Part shown: one piece after another, positions 1 through 7,878 of the stretch | Numbering within the stretch: position 1 is the stretch's first letter | Layout of the letters: each line of letters begins with the position of its first letter | The notes under the pieces: generated by a model | The model's input: the letters and a program-made list of their open reading frames with translations, nothing else | The model's database searches: none | What the model was told of the DNA's origin: nothing | DNA from: Corticimicrobacter sp040137905 | GTDB lineage: Bacteria; Pseudomonadota; Gammaproteobacteria; Burkholderiales; Burkholderiaceae_B | DNA: 64,000 nucleotides | Direction of reading: 5' to 3' | Assembly: GCF_040137905.1 (NCBI RefSeq) | Contig: NZ_JBEFDG010000010.1 | Location: 1-64,000, forward strand | Program-made: the position numbers and the translations under genes

Positions 1-187
1 GCAAAATTTCACTTTGCGGGATAGCATTTCATAATGAGAAATTTGATAGCTAAACCTTTAATTTATATCCGATTTTTTGCACTGCAACATAACGGAAGAT
101 GGATTTTCCACTATATTCCAGACAGCAGTCCGGCACCGTGCCGGCGACAACAGTCTAAAATAGCGTGCTACCCGCTCGCATGACATC
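1..187. promoter_or_regulatory. AT-rich 5' flank of the sensor kinase gene
   Basis: No gene is visible here. The first 120 bases are clearly more AT-rich than the coding DNA that follows, as expected of a promoter region. A short dyad (ATTTC at 26-30, GAAAT at 38-42) could be a regulator site, but I cannot name the regulator. No strong ribosome binding site precedes the ATG at 188. Confidence 0.3.
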
Positions 188-1942
188 ATGGCACGCCAGA
201 CCAAATCGTTTGTCCCGACCCCATTCCACGACCACGCGCACGCCCGGCGACGGGGGTTCTACTGGCTGACGCCTGCGTTGGTGCTGGTAATGTACCTATG
301 CGTCATGGCCGCCTTCTTCTGGCTGCAGCGACTGCGTGACGACAGCATCATGTTTGTCAGCATTGACCAGGAACTGCGCCAGCAGCGCCTGCTCTGGCTG
401 GTCATTGCCCTCTCTTGCCTGATCGTCATCAGCCTGCTGGCCCTGTGGCGCTACACGCGCTTTCGCTCTCGTGCCGAAGCGGCCTTGATCGCCGAGACAG
501 GTTTCCGCCGCGCCATGGAAAACTCCATGTCCACCGGCATGCGGGTGCTCGACATGGAGGGTCGCATCGCTTACGTCAATCCGGCGTTCTGTCGCATGAT
601 CGGCTGGAACGAGGCCGATCTGATCGGTCGCAGCCCGCCCTTTCCCTACTGGGTGCCGGGCAAGCATGAGGAACACCGCCACATCATCGACATTCTGCTC
701 TCGGGCAAGGCCCCCGGCACCGGACTCGAGGTCGAGGCGCAGCGCCGCGACGGTTCACGCTTCACGGCGCGCATGTATGTCTCGCCGCTGCTGGATCCGG
801 CCGGCGACCAGATCGGCTGGATGACCTCCATGACCGATATCACCGAACCCAAGCGCATTCGCGAGGCGCTGACCGCCGCCCACGAGCGCTTCATGACCGT
901 GCTCGAAGGACTGGACGATGCCATTTCGGTCACGGCCGACAGTACCGAAGGCCTTGAACTGCTGTTTGCCAACCGCACCTACCGCCGTGTGTTCGGTGCC
1001 CAGACCAGCGGCCATGATGAACTGCTGGCAGGCCGGCGCGGCCGCTTTACCGAAGAGGCCATCGAGGTCTTTTCGCAATCGGCCCAGCGCTGGTTCGAGG
1101 TACACCACCGCATGCTGGCCTGGACCGATGGCCGGCGCGTGCGCCTGCAGGTGGCACGCGACATCACCGAACGTCGCCGCCACGAAGAAGCCTCGCGCCA
1201 GCAACAGGCCAAGGTCCAGCTCACCAGCCGCCTGACCACCATGGGCGAAATGGCCTCGTCGCTGGCCCATGAACTCAACCAGCCGCTGACCGCGATTGCC
1301 AACTACAGCATGGGGGCCGTCGCCATGGTGCGGGCGGGCCGTACCGACCCTGAAATGCTGCTGCCGGCGCTCGAGAAGGCCGCCAGCCAGGCCGAGCGGG
1401 CCGGCAAGATCATCAGCCGCATCCGTGAATTCGTGAAACGCAGCGAGCCGCGCCGCCAGCGCACTGCGCTGGGCACTATCGTGGACAACGCCATCGGCTT
1501 TGCCGAGATTGATGCCCGCCGCCGTCGCATCCAGATCATCCGGCGCGAACCCGAGGTGCTGCCCGAGGTCATGGCCGATCCGATCCTGATCGAACAGGTC
1601 CTGCTCAATATCGTCAAGAATGGCCTGGAGGCCATGGAAAACAGCGAGAGCGATACACTGTATGTCGACATCACGCCCGGCGCCCAACAGGTCGAGGTGG
1701 CGGTCATTGACCGCGGCCACGGCCTGGCGGAGCCCGAGCGACTGTTCGAACCGTTTTTCAGCACCAAGTCCGAAGGATTGGGCATGGGGCTGAATATCTG
1801 CCGCACCATCATCGAATTGCATCATGGGCGGCTCTGGGCACAGGCCAACCCGGCGGGAGGCACGATCTTCCGCTTTACCCTGCCCTGTGCGGCGCCACAA
1901 TCGACTGCACCCATCGACAAGTCCAAGGAGTTGCATGCATGA
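188..1942 (+). CDS. PAS-domain sensor histidine kinase (FixL-type)
   Basis: Membrane-bound sensor kinase of 584 aa. Two hydrophobic segments (about residues 24-46 and 67-88) anchor it. They are followed by a PAS domain (about 105-220), a second PAS-like region (about 228-335), a phosphoacceptor H-box with the motif LAHELNQPLTAI (about 360-371) and a HATPase_c domain with an N box (NIVKNGLEAM) and glycine-rich G boxes (GLGMGLNIC). The ELNQPL form of the H-box is typical of FixL/DctB-like kinases. No haem-ligand histidine could be confirmed in the PAS domain, so the signal is unknown. Its stop overlaps the start of the response regulator gene (ATGA), so the two form a translationally coupled pair. 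Confidence 0.9.
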   Translation: MARQTKSFVPTPFHDHAHARRRGFYWLTPALVLVMYLCVMAAFFWLQRLRDDSIMFVSIDQELRQQRLLWLVIALSCLIVISLLALWRYTRFRSRAEAALIAETGFRRAMENSMSTGMRVLDMEGRIAYVNPAFCRMIGWNEADLIGRSPPFPYWVPGKHEEHRHIIDILLSGKAPGTGLEVEAQRRDGSRFTARMYVSPLLDPAGDQIGWMTSMTDITEPKRIREALTAAHERFMTVLEGLDDAISVTADSTEGLELLFANRTYRRVFGAQTSGHDELLAGRRGRFTEEAIEVFSQSAQRWFEVHHRMLAWTDGRRVRLQVARDITERRRHEEASRQQQAKVQLTSRLTTMGEMASSLAHELNQPLTAIANYSMGAVAMVRAGRTDPEMLLPALEKAASQAERAGKIISRIREFVKRSEPRRQRTALGTIVDNAIGFAEIDARRRRIQIIRREPEVLPEVMADPILIEQVLLNIVKNGLEAMENSESDTLYVDITPGAQQVEVAVIDRGHGLAEPERLFEPFFSTKSEGLGMGLNICRTIIELHHGRLWAQANPAGGTIFRFTLPCAAPQSTAPIDKSKELHA

Positions 1943-2559
1943 GTTCCATCCCTCCCAGCAGTAGTACCGTTTTCATTGTCGATGACGACGAAGCCGTCCG
2001 TGACTCACTGCGCTGGCTGCTCGAGGCCAACGGCTACCGGGTACGTGCCTATGGCGACGCCGAACAGTTCCTGCGGGAATACGACGAAAACCAGGCCGGC
2101 GTACTGATCGCCGACGTCCGCATGCCCGGCATGAGCGGCCTGGAACTGCAGGAGCAACTGCTGGCGCGCAACTCGCCGCTGCCCATCGTCTTCATCACCG
2201 GCCATGGCGATGTGCCGATGGCGGTATCGACCATGAAGAAAGGGGCCGTGGATTTTCTCGAAAAGCCCTTCAACGAAGCCGATCTGCGCGAAATCGTCGG
2301 CCGCATGCTCGAGGAGGCTGCCCAGCGGCTCAACCAGGCCCAGTCCAAGCGCAACCACGAAGCCATGCTGGCCCGCCTCACCACCCGTGAGCAGCAGGTG
2401 CTGGAGCGGATCGTGGCCGGCCGCCTCAACAAGCAGATCGCCGACGATCTGAACATCAGCATCAAGACGGTCGAGGCCCATCGGGCCAACATCATGGAAA
2501 AGCTGCAGGTCACCACGGTTGCCGATCTCATGAAGGTCGCCCTGCACCAGGAATCCTGA
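1939..2559 (+). CDS. FixJ-family response regulator
   Basis: Response regulator of 206 aa and partner of the upstream kinase. The receiver domain (about residues 10-125) has the acidic pocket DDDEAVRDSL, the phosphoacceptor Asp in IADVRMPG and the conserved Lys in EKPF. The C-terminal part (about 145-200) is a LuxR/GerE helix-turn-helix (LTTREQQVLERIVAG, then NKQIADDLNISIKTVEAHR). This receiver plus LuxR layout is FixJ/TodT/StyR-like, so it should act as a DNA-binding transcription factor. Target genes cannot be told from the window. The start ATG overlaps the kinase stop. Confidence 0.92.
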   Translation: MSSIPPSSSTVFIVDDDEAVRDSLRWLLEANGYRVRAYGDAEQFLREYDENQAGVLIADVRMPGMSGLELQEQLLARNSPLPIVFITGHGDVPMAVSTMKKGAVDFLEKPFNEADLREIVGRMLEEAAQRLNQAQSKRNHEAMLARLTTREQQVLERIVAGRLNKQIADDLNISIKTVEAHRANIMEKLQVTTVADLMKVALHQES

Positions 2560-2601
2560 ACCGGGACCCGTACACACCAAGGAATGAGGAACATATCCAG
2601 C

Positions 2602-3465
2602 ATGACAGCTCGCATCATCGACGGCGCCGCCCTGGCCCGCACCATTCGTACCGACGTTGCCCGTCGCGCCGAGGCGCTGACGGCACAGGGTGTCAAGCCC
2701 GGCCTGGCCGTGATACTGGTCGGCGACAGCCCGGCCTCCCAGGTTTATGTGCGCAACAAGGTCAATGCCTGCGAACAGGCCGGCATGCACTCGGTACTCG
2801 AAAAATACGAGGCCGGGATGAGCGAAGCCGAACTGCTGGCGCGCATCGATGCGCTCAACCATGATCCGGCCATCCACGGCATCCTGGTGCAGTTGCCCCT
2901 GCCTGCCCACATTGATCCGCATCGCGTGATCGAAGCCATTGCCGCTGCCAAGGATGTGGACGGTTTCCACATCAGCAATGCCGGCCTGCTGATGACCGGC
3001 CAGCCGCTGTTCCGCCCCTGCACGCCCTATGGCGTGATGAAGATGCTGGAACACGAGGGTGCCGAACTGCGCGGTGCCGAAGCGGTGGTGGTGGGTGCCA
3101 GCAACATCGTAGGCAAGCCCATGGCACTGCTGCTGCAGGCGGCGGGTGCCACCGTCACCATCTGCAACAGCAAGACCCGCGACCTGGCCGCGCACACCCG
3201 CCGCGCCGACATCCTGGTGGTCGCCACAGGCCGACCGCGCATGATCACCGGCGCGCAGATCAAGCCGGGTGCCATCGTGATCGACGTCGGCATCAATCGC
3301 CTGGACGATGGCAAGCTGTGCGGCGATGTCGATTTCGACTCCGCGCGCGAAGTCGCAGGGGCCATCACTCCCGTACCGGGCGGCGTCGGCCCCATGACCA
3401 TCGCCATGCTGCTGGTCAACACCATCGAAGCTGCAGAGCGCTGCCTGGCGCAGCGTTCAGCCTGA
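2602..3465 (+). CDS. folD: FolD, methylene-THF dehydrogenase/cyclohydrolase
   Basis: Cytosolic bifunctional enzyme that oxidises 5,10-methylene-THF to methenyl-THF (NADP-dependent) and hydrolyses it to 10-formyl-THF. The family signature is complete: catalytic Tyr/Lys in YVRNKVNACEQAG, the QLPLP motif, KDVDGFH, the Rossmann GASNIVGKP loop, and the C-terminal PVPGGVGPMTIAML. I chose ATG 2602 (287 aa) over the upstream in-frame ATG at 2584: the protein then begins MTARIIDG as in the family, and AGGA at 2587-2590 is suitably spaced, while 2584 has AAGGA directly against it. It stands ten bases before prlC and is probably cotranscribed with it. Confidence 0.96.
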   Translation: MTARIIDGAALARTIRTDVARRAEALTAQGVKPGLAVILVGDSPASQVYVRNKVNACEQAGMHSVLEKYEAGMSEAELLARIDALNHDPAIHGILVQLPLPAHIDPHRVIEAIAAAKDVDGFHISNAGLLMTGQPLFRPCTPYGVMKMLEHEGAELRGAEAVVVGASNIVGKPMALLLQAAGATVTICNSKTRDLAAHTRRADILVVATGRPRMITGAQIKPGAIVIDVGINRLDDGKLCGDVDFDSAREVAGAITPVPGGVGPMTIAMLLVNTIEAAERCLAQRSA

Positions 3466-3474
3466 GGCCCCGAC

Positions 3475-5541
3475 ATGACGCACAATCCGCTGCTGGTCGC
3501 ACCCGACCAGCCTGTTGCCTATGGCGACATCCGTCCCGAGCATATCGTCCCGGCCATCCGCCAGTTGCTGGAGCAGGCCCGCGCGGCCGTCGAGCAGGCT
3601 GCCGATCCGGCCCTGACGACCGACTGGGACAGCATCGTCGCACCGCTGGACAATGCCACGGAGCCGCTCTGGCGCGCCTGGTCGGTGGCCGGCCACCTCA
3701 ATGCCGTCGTCAATACGCCGGCTCTGCGCGAAGCCTACAACGAGGCCTTGCCACTGGTCACGGAATTCTCGACCTGGGTCGGCCTGCATACGGGTCTGTA
3801 CCGCCAGTACAAGGCCCTGGCTGCAGCCCCTGCCTTTGCCACGCTGTCGCCGCTGCGCCAGCGCATCATCGAACTCGGCCTGCGTGATTTCCGCCTGAGC
3901 GGTGTCGAGCTGCAAGGTCAGGATCGCGAAGACTTTGCCACGATTTCCGAACGCGAGGCCCAGGTCACACAGAAATTTTCCGAGAATGTCCTCGACGCGA
4001 TCGATGCCTGGTCGCTGCACATCACCGACGCGGCACGCCTGGACGGCATCCCCGAAGATGTGCTTGAGGCTGCCCGTGCTGCCGCTGAGCAGGATGGGCA
4101 GGCAGGCTGGAAACTGATCCTCAAGATGCCCTGCTACCTCCCTGTCATGCAATACGCAACTGACCGGGACTTGCGCGCCACGCTCTATCGCGCCTATTGC
4201 ACGGCCGCCTCAGACCAGGGCGATGTGCGTTTCGACAATTCTGCCTTGATCGAAGAATTGCTCGAGTTGCGCGGTCGCGAAGCCGGATTGCTGGGCTACA
4301 GCCATTTTGCCGAGCTGCGGCTGCTGACCCGCATGGCCGACAATGCCACCCAGGTCACCGACTTCCTGCGTGACCTTGCACGGCGTGCCCGGCCTCACGC
4401 CGAGCAGGATCTGGCTACGCTGCGTACCTTCGCACGTGACGAACTGGGCCTGGATGCCCTGCAGCCCTGGGACACCGCCTTTGTATCGGAGCGCCTGCGC
4501 GAAGCCCGCTACGCCTATTCCGAAGACGAAGTGAAGCAGTATTTCAGCGCACCACACGTGTTGCAGGGATTGTTTGACATCGCTGCACAATTGTTCCGCA
4601 TCCGCCTGCACGAGGTCGAGGCATCGGCCTGGCATGCCGATGTCCGGTGTGTCCAGGTCGAGGACGAATCGGGCACGCTGCTTGGCCATCTCTACATCGA
4701 CCTCTATGCCCGTACCGGCAAGCAGAGCGGTGCCTGGGTCGACAGCGAACGCAACCGCCGCCGCCATGCCGATGGCGCACTGCAGACGCCGATTGCCTAC
4801 CTGTGCTGCAACTTCTCGGCCCCCGGAATCGGGCAGCCGGCCTTGCTGACGCACGACGACGTGATCACGCTGTTCCATGAAAGCGGCCATGCCCTGCACG
4901 CATTGCTGGGTGAAATCGACGAACCGGGAGCCTCGGCATTCGCCGCCGTCGAGTGGGACGCCATCGAGCTGCCCTCGCAATTCATGGAAAACTTCTGCTG
5001 GGAATGGCCTGTCCTGGAACGAATCTCGGGCCACCATGCCAGCGGTGAACCGCTGCCGCATGCGCTCTATGAACGCATGCTGGCCGCGCGCAACTACCAG
5101 AGCGGGCTGCAGATGGTGCGCCAGATCGAGTTCTCGCTGTTTGACATGCTGCTGCACCAGCGCACCGGACAGGTCGATATTGCTGCTGTGCTGGCCCTGT
5201 TGCAGGAAGTGCGCCAGGAAGTTGCCGTGCTTTTTCCGCCCGAGTGGCATCGCCAGCCGCACACCTTCTCTCACCTGTTCGCCGGCGGCTATGGCGCGGG
5301 CTACTACAGCTACAAGTGGGCCGAAGTGCTGTCGGCAGATGCCTATGCCGCCTTCGAAGAGACTGTGCAGGCAGGCCAGGCGAGCAGCACGCTGGAAGCT
5401 GCCGAGGTCGGGCTGCGTTTCCGGCGTGAAATCCTTGCTGTAGGCGGGGCGCGCCCGGCAGCGGAATCGTTCCGGGCATTCCGGGGACGCGATCCGGAAA
5501 TCCAGGCCTTGCTGCGCCACCAGGGCATGCAGGCAGATTGA
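3475..5541 (+). CDS. prlC: Oligopeptidase A (M3 zinc metallopeptidase)
   Basis: Cytosolic endopeptidase of 688 aa in the thimet-oligopeptidase (M3) family, which degrades signal peptides and other short peptides. The zinc motif HEXXH is visible as LFHESGHALH (about residues 466-475), and the downstream third-ligand region with ELPSQFMENFCWEW is present. Length matches E. coli OpdA (about 680 aa). A GAGG ribosome binding site lies before ATG 3475. It follows folD closely and its stop overlaps the TTG start proposed for the next gene. Confidence 0.95.
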   Translation: MTHNPLLVAPDQPVAYGDIRPEHIVPAIRQLLEQARAAVEQAADPALTTDWDSIVAPLDNATEPLWRAWSVAGHLNAVVNTPALREAYNEALPLVTEFSTWVGLHTGLYRQYKALAAAPAFATLSPLRQRIIELGLRDFRLSGVELQGQDREDFATISEREAQVTQKFSENVLDAIDAWSLHITDAARLDGIPEDVLEAARAAAEQDGQAGWKLILKMPCYLPVMQYATDRDLRATLYRAYCTAASDQGDVRFDNSALIEELLELRGREAGLLGYSHFAELRLLTRMADNATQVTDFLRDLARRARPHAEQDLATLRTFARDELGLDALQPWDTAFVSERLREARYAYSEDEVKQYFSAPHVLQGLFDIAAQLFRIRLHEVEASAWHADVRCVQVEDESGTLLGHLYIDLYARTGKQSGAWVDSERNRRRHADGALQTPIAYLCCNFSAPGIGQPALLTHDDVITLFHESGHALHALLGEIDEPGASAFAAVEWDAIELPSQFMENFCWEWPVLERISGHHASGEPLPHALYERMLAARNYQSGLQMVRQIEFSLFDMLLHQRTGQVDIAAVLALLQEVRQEVAVLFPPEWHRQPHTFSHLFAGGYGAGYYSYKWAEVLSADAYAAFEETVQAGQASSTLEAAEVGLRFRREILAVGGARPAAESFRAFRGRDPEIQALLRHQGMQAD

Positions 5542-6050
5542 GTCGCTGCCTGACCTTTGAAGAAGCCTGCCTTCGGCTGAGTGCGTGGATCGCGCTCAGC
5601 CAGGGAGCGCTGATCGATACAGGCCACACAGAACGACAGGCCTTTCGCAGGACAAGACCTGTTCACGAAACTGAACTCTATGCGTTCGAACAGACCCACA
5701 AGCTCGCCCTGCCAAAATCCTATCGACGGTTTTTGATCGACGTCGGTGCCGTGGAAATTTTTGCCGGTGAAAAAACTGCAGGCATAGACATCCTGCCGCC
5801 TGCAGACATCGCCGATTTTTCAGCCTCAGTGTTCAGCAACTATGGAGAGGATCTGTTTCCGCAGGTGTTGCTGGCAGTCTCGTTGCCCAAGTTCGGTTAC
5901 TTCGGCGGTTTCCTGATGGACAGCACGGAACAGAACTACAGCCTGTTCTATCCGGATATCCCGCCTGAACTCTGGATCGAGGAAAGTGAACCCCTGGATT
6001 TTGAAAACTGGCTGGTTCAGTTGGTGAACAGCCGGGCAACCAAAGTCTGA
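5538..6050 (+). CDS. SMI1/KNR4-family protein (immunity-like)
   Basis: Small cytosolic protein, up to 170 aa. From about residue 44 it matches the SMI1/KNR4 (SUKH) fold in pattern: ELYAFEQTHKLALPKSYRRFLIDVG, an acidic middle, and a tryptophan-containing C-terminus. Family members often act as immunity proteins against polymorphic toxins; here no toxin is adjacent, so the role is open. The start is uncertain: TTG 5538 overlaps the prlC stop (TTGA), and the first 40 residues look less like conserved domain. GC is lower than prlC, compatible with acquisition. Confidence 0.72.
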   Translation: MSRCLTFEEACLRLSAWIALSQGALIDTGHTERQAFRRTRPVHETELYAFEQTHKLALPKSYRRFLIDVGAVEIFAGEKTAGIDILPPADIADFSASVFSNYGEDLFPQVLLAVSLPKFGYFGGFLMDSTEQNYSLFYPDIPPELWIEESEPLDFENWLVQLVNSRATKV

Positions 6051-6074
6051 TGCCGTATCAGTCCTTGGTTGCCC
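6034..6074. terminator. Convergent hairpin terminator
   Basis: GGGCAACCAA (6034-6043) pairs perfectly with TTGGTTGCCC (6065-6074), and an inner CTGAT (6047-6051) pairs with ATCAG (6057-6061). The hairpin begins inside the last codons of the SMI1/KNR4 gene and lies just outside the convergent flavoprotein gene, so it can serve both strands. There is no long T run. Confidence 0.7.
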
Positions 6075-6080
6075 TGCCAC

Positions 6081-7502
6081 CTACGTCATCTTCAACTTAC
6101 CCGCCACATCCCGCAGTGCCGTACGCAACCCCTCTTCCACCACGGGGTGGTAGAACGGCATCTCCAGCATCTGCGGTATCGTCATCTGCTGCTGCAACGC
6201 CCAGGCCAGCAAGTGACCGATATGCTCGGCCGAGGGTCCTGCCATTTCAGCCCCCAGAAAGCGGCCGCTGTCCGGCGCTGCATAGACCCGCAGCTTGCCC
6301 TTGTTGCGCAACATCACCCGCGAGCGGCCCTGGTTGGAAAAATCCACTTCGCCGATCACGATTTCGTGCAGCTTCGACAGTGCCCGGTAGCCGGGGCCGA
6401 CCTTGGCAATCTGCGGTTCGCTGAACACGATACTCAGCCCGGCACGACGCTGGCCAGCCTCGACATCCGGCCAGTTGGCGGCATTGCGCCCCGCGATCCG
6501 GCCTTCATCGGCCGCCTCGTGCAGCAAAGGCAATTCCGCAGTGGCATCGCCGGCAATGAATATCGGCAGGCCCTGCGTTCCATCGGTTGCCGTCGACTGC
6601 ACCTGCAGCGTTTCCTTGTCGTGCAGCGGCACACCATACTCATCGAGCACCGCAGAAGTGTGCTCAAGACCGATATCATCCACGTTGGGCCTGCGGCCAG
6701 TCGCCATCAGGACGTAGTCGAAGCGTTCCGTGCGTTCACGGCCATCGAGTGCCACATAGCGGATCTCGACCTGATCGCCCTGCCGCACCACGCTGTGCAC
6801 CGTAGCCTTGGCATCCAGGTAGAACTCTTGCTGGAACGCAGCCAGCGCACTGGCTGCCACCTCGGGATCGGTGATGCCGCCCAGGCTGCCGCTGCGACCG
6901 AACAGACGCACGGTTACCCCCAGTCTGGCCAGCGCCTGGCCCAGTTCAAGGCCGATCACCCCCGGCCCATATACCGCCACGCTGCGCGGCAGATCCTGCC
7001 ACTCGAACACGTCATCATTGACCAGCAGCCGCTCGCCCAGGCCTGCATATGCCTCGGGCACGACCGGCCGGGAACCCGTCGCAATCACGACCGAGCGGGC
7101 CTCGACACGCGTGTGCCCATCAACATCCAGCACCGCATCGGCCAGGAAGCGGGCACGACCGCGCAGCTTGTCTTCGGCGGGAATGCCCTCGACCGATTCC
7201 AGCACGAAGCCGACGAAGCGATCGCGCTCACTGCGTACCCGCGCCATGACTTCACGCCCATTGATGCGCACCGTACCATCGACATGCACGCCAAACGGGG
7301 CTCCATGCTGTGCGGCATGGGCTGCCTCTGCCGCAGCGATCAACAGCTTGGACGGCATGCAGCCGACCCGTGCGCAGGTCGTCCCATAAGGCCCGTCCTC
7401 GATCAGCAAGGCCTGCTTGCCGGCCTGCCGGGCAGCACGATAGGCCGACAGGCCGGCCGTACCGGTGCCGATGACCACAACGTCTGTCTGGCGTGTAATC
7501 AT
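6081..7502 (-). CDS. Dihydrolipoamide dehydrogenase-like flavoprotein disulfide reductase
   Basis: FAD/NAD(P)-dependent disulfide oxidoreductase of 473 aa. It has the N-terminal FAD motif VVVIGTGTAGLSAYR, the redox-active cysteine pair in GTTCARVGCMPSK, a second Rossmann motif (VAVYGPGVIGLELG), an FAD-binding FIAGDA motif and the C-terminal catalytic His/Glu region FYHPVVEEG. The CARVGC spacing resembles the Lpd3-type branch rather than the pyruvate-dehydrogenase E3 or classic glutathione reductase. AAGGAG lies six bases before ATG 7502. It follows copZ by 15 nt, so it is very likely copper-induced from the divergent CueR-type promoter. The substrate is unknown; lipoamide, a glutathione-type disulfide or a metal-stress role are options. 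Confidence 0.85.
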   Translation of the reverse strand: MITRQTDVVVIGTGTAGLSAYRAARQAGKQALLIEDGPYGTTCARVGCMPSKLLIAAAEAAHAAQHGAPFGVHVDGTVRINGREVMARVRSERDRFVGFVLESVEGIPAEDKLRGRARFLADAVLDVDGHTRVEARSVVIATGSRPVVPEAYAGLGERLLVNDDVFEWQDLPRSVAVYGPGVIGLELGQALARLGVTVRLFGRSGSLGGITDPEVAASALAAFQQEFYLDAKATVHSVVRQGDQVEIRYVALDGRERTERFDYVLMATGRRPNVDDIGLEHTSAVLDEYGVPLHDKETLQVQSTATDGTQGLPIFIAGDATAELPLLHEAADEGRIAGRNAANWPDVEAGQRRAGLSIVFSEPQIAKVGPGYRALSKLHEIVIGEVDFSNQGRSRVMLRNKGKLRVYAAPDSGRFLGAEMAGPSAEHIGHLLAWALQQQMTIPQMLEMPFYHPVVEEGLRTALRDVAGKLKMT

Positions 7503-7517
7503 GGCGTCTCCTTGATA

Positions 7518-7718
7518 TCAGGCAGGGGTATTTTCGTAACCGGCTTCGCGCAGCGCCGCAGCGACGGCATCGGGTGCAGCCGCCGTATCGATGGTGACCT
7601 GGCGCACCGGCAGATCGGCTTCGATCCTTGCACCGGCATCCAGCGCCTGCACGGCACGGGTGATTGAAGCCACACAGTGGCCGCAGCTCATATCGGGCAC
7701 GCTGAGTTTGAGAGACAT
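7518..7718 (-). CDS. copZ: CopZ-like copper chaperone
   Basis: Small cytosolic metallochaperone of 66 aa consisting of one heavy-metal-associated (HMA) domain. The metal motif is MSCGHC near the N-terminus (about residues 10-15), with the usual beta-alpha-beta-beta-alpha-beta pattern ending in REAGYE. I chose ATG 7718 because GAGG precedes it at good spacing and the protein then starts directly at the HMA strand; the longer frame to 7784 adds residues foreign to the family. It should pass Cu(I) to CopA and CueR, both encoded on the other side of the shared promoter. Confidence 0.88.
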   Translation of the reverse strand: MSLKLSVPDMSCGHCVASITRAVQALDAGARIEADLPVRQVTIDTAAAPDAVAAALREAGYENTPA

Positions 7719-7796
7719 GATGGATACCTCGCGAAAAAGAATGGATTGGAAAACATGTTGCCACGGTTTTTTTACCTGGAGCAATATGCAAGTCCA

Positions 7797-7831
7797 AGTA
7801 TTGACCTTACCATAATGGGAAGGTCAATACT
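7797..7831. promoter_or_regulatory. Symmetric bidirectional CueR-type promoter/operator
   Basis: AGTATTGACCTT (7797-7808) and AAGGTCAATACT (7820-7831) are perfect inverted repeats around an 11-bp centre that is itself nearly symmetric. On the plus strand TTGACC (7801-7806) is 19 bp from AATACT (7826-7831). On the minus strand the same elements recur (-35 at 7827-7822, -10 at 7802-7797), again with 19 bp. A 19-bp spacer with a dyad inside is the hallmark of MerR/CueR promoters. The plus strand drives copA-cueR and the minus strand copZ and the flavoprotein gene. Confidence 0.88.
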
Positions 7832-7878
7832 GGATGCACGATATGACCGATTCCCCTTTTCACCCAGGTTGGTTTGCC

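Noticed and set aside
6069..7667. Long plus-strand open frame (532 aa) opposite the flavoprotein gene
   Set aside because: It is antisense to a gene with full family motifs, has His/Gln/Arg-rich composition typical of high-GC shadow frames, and shows no domain.
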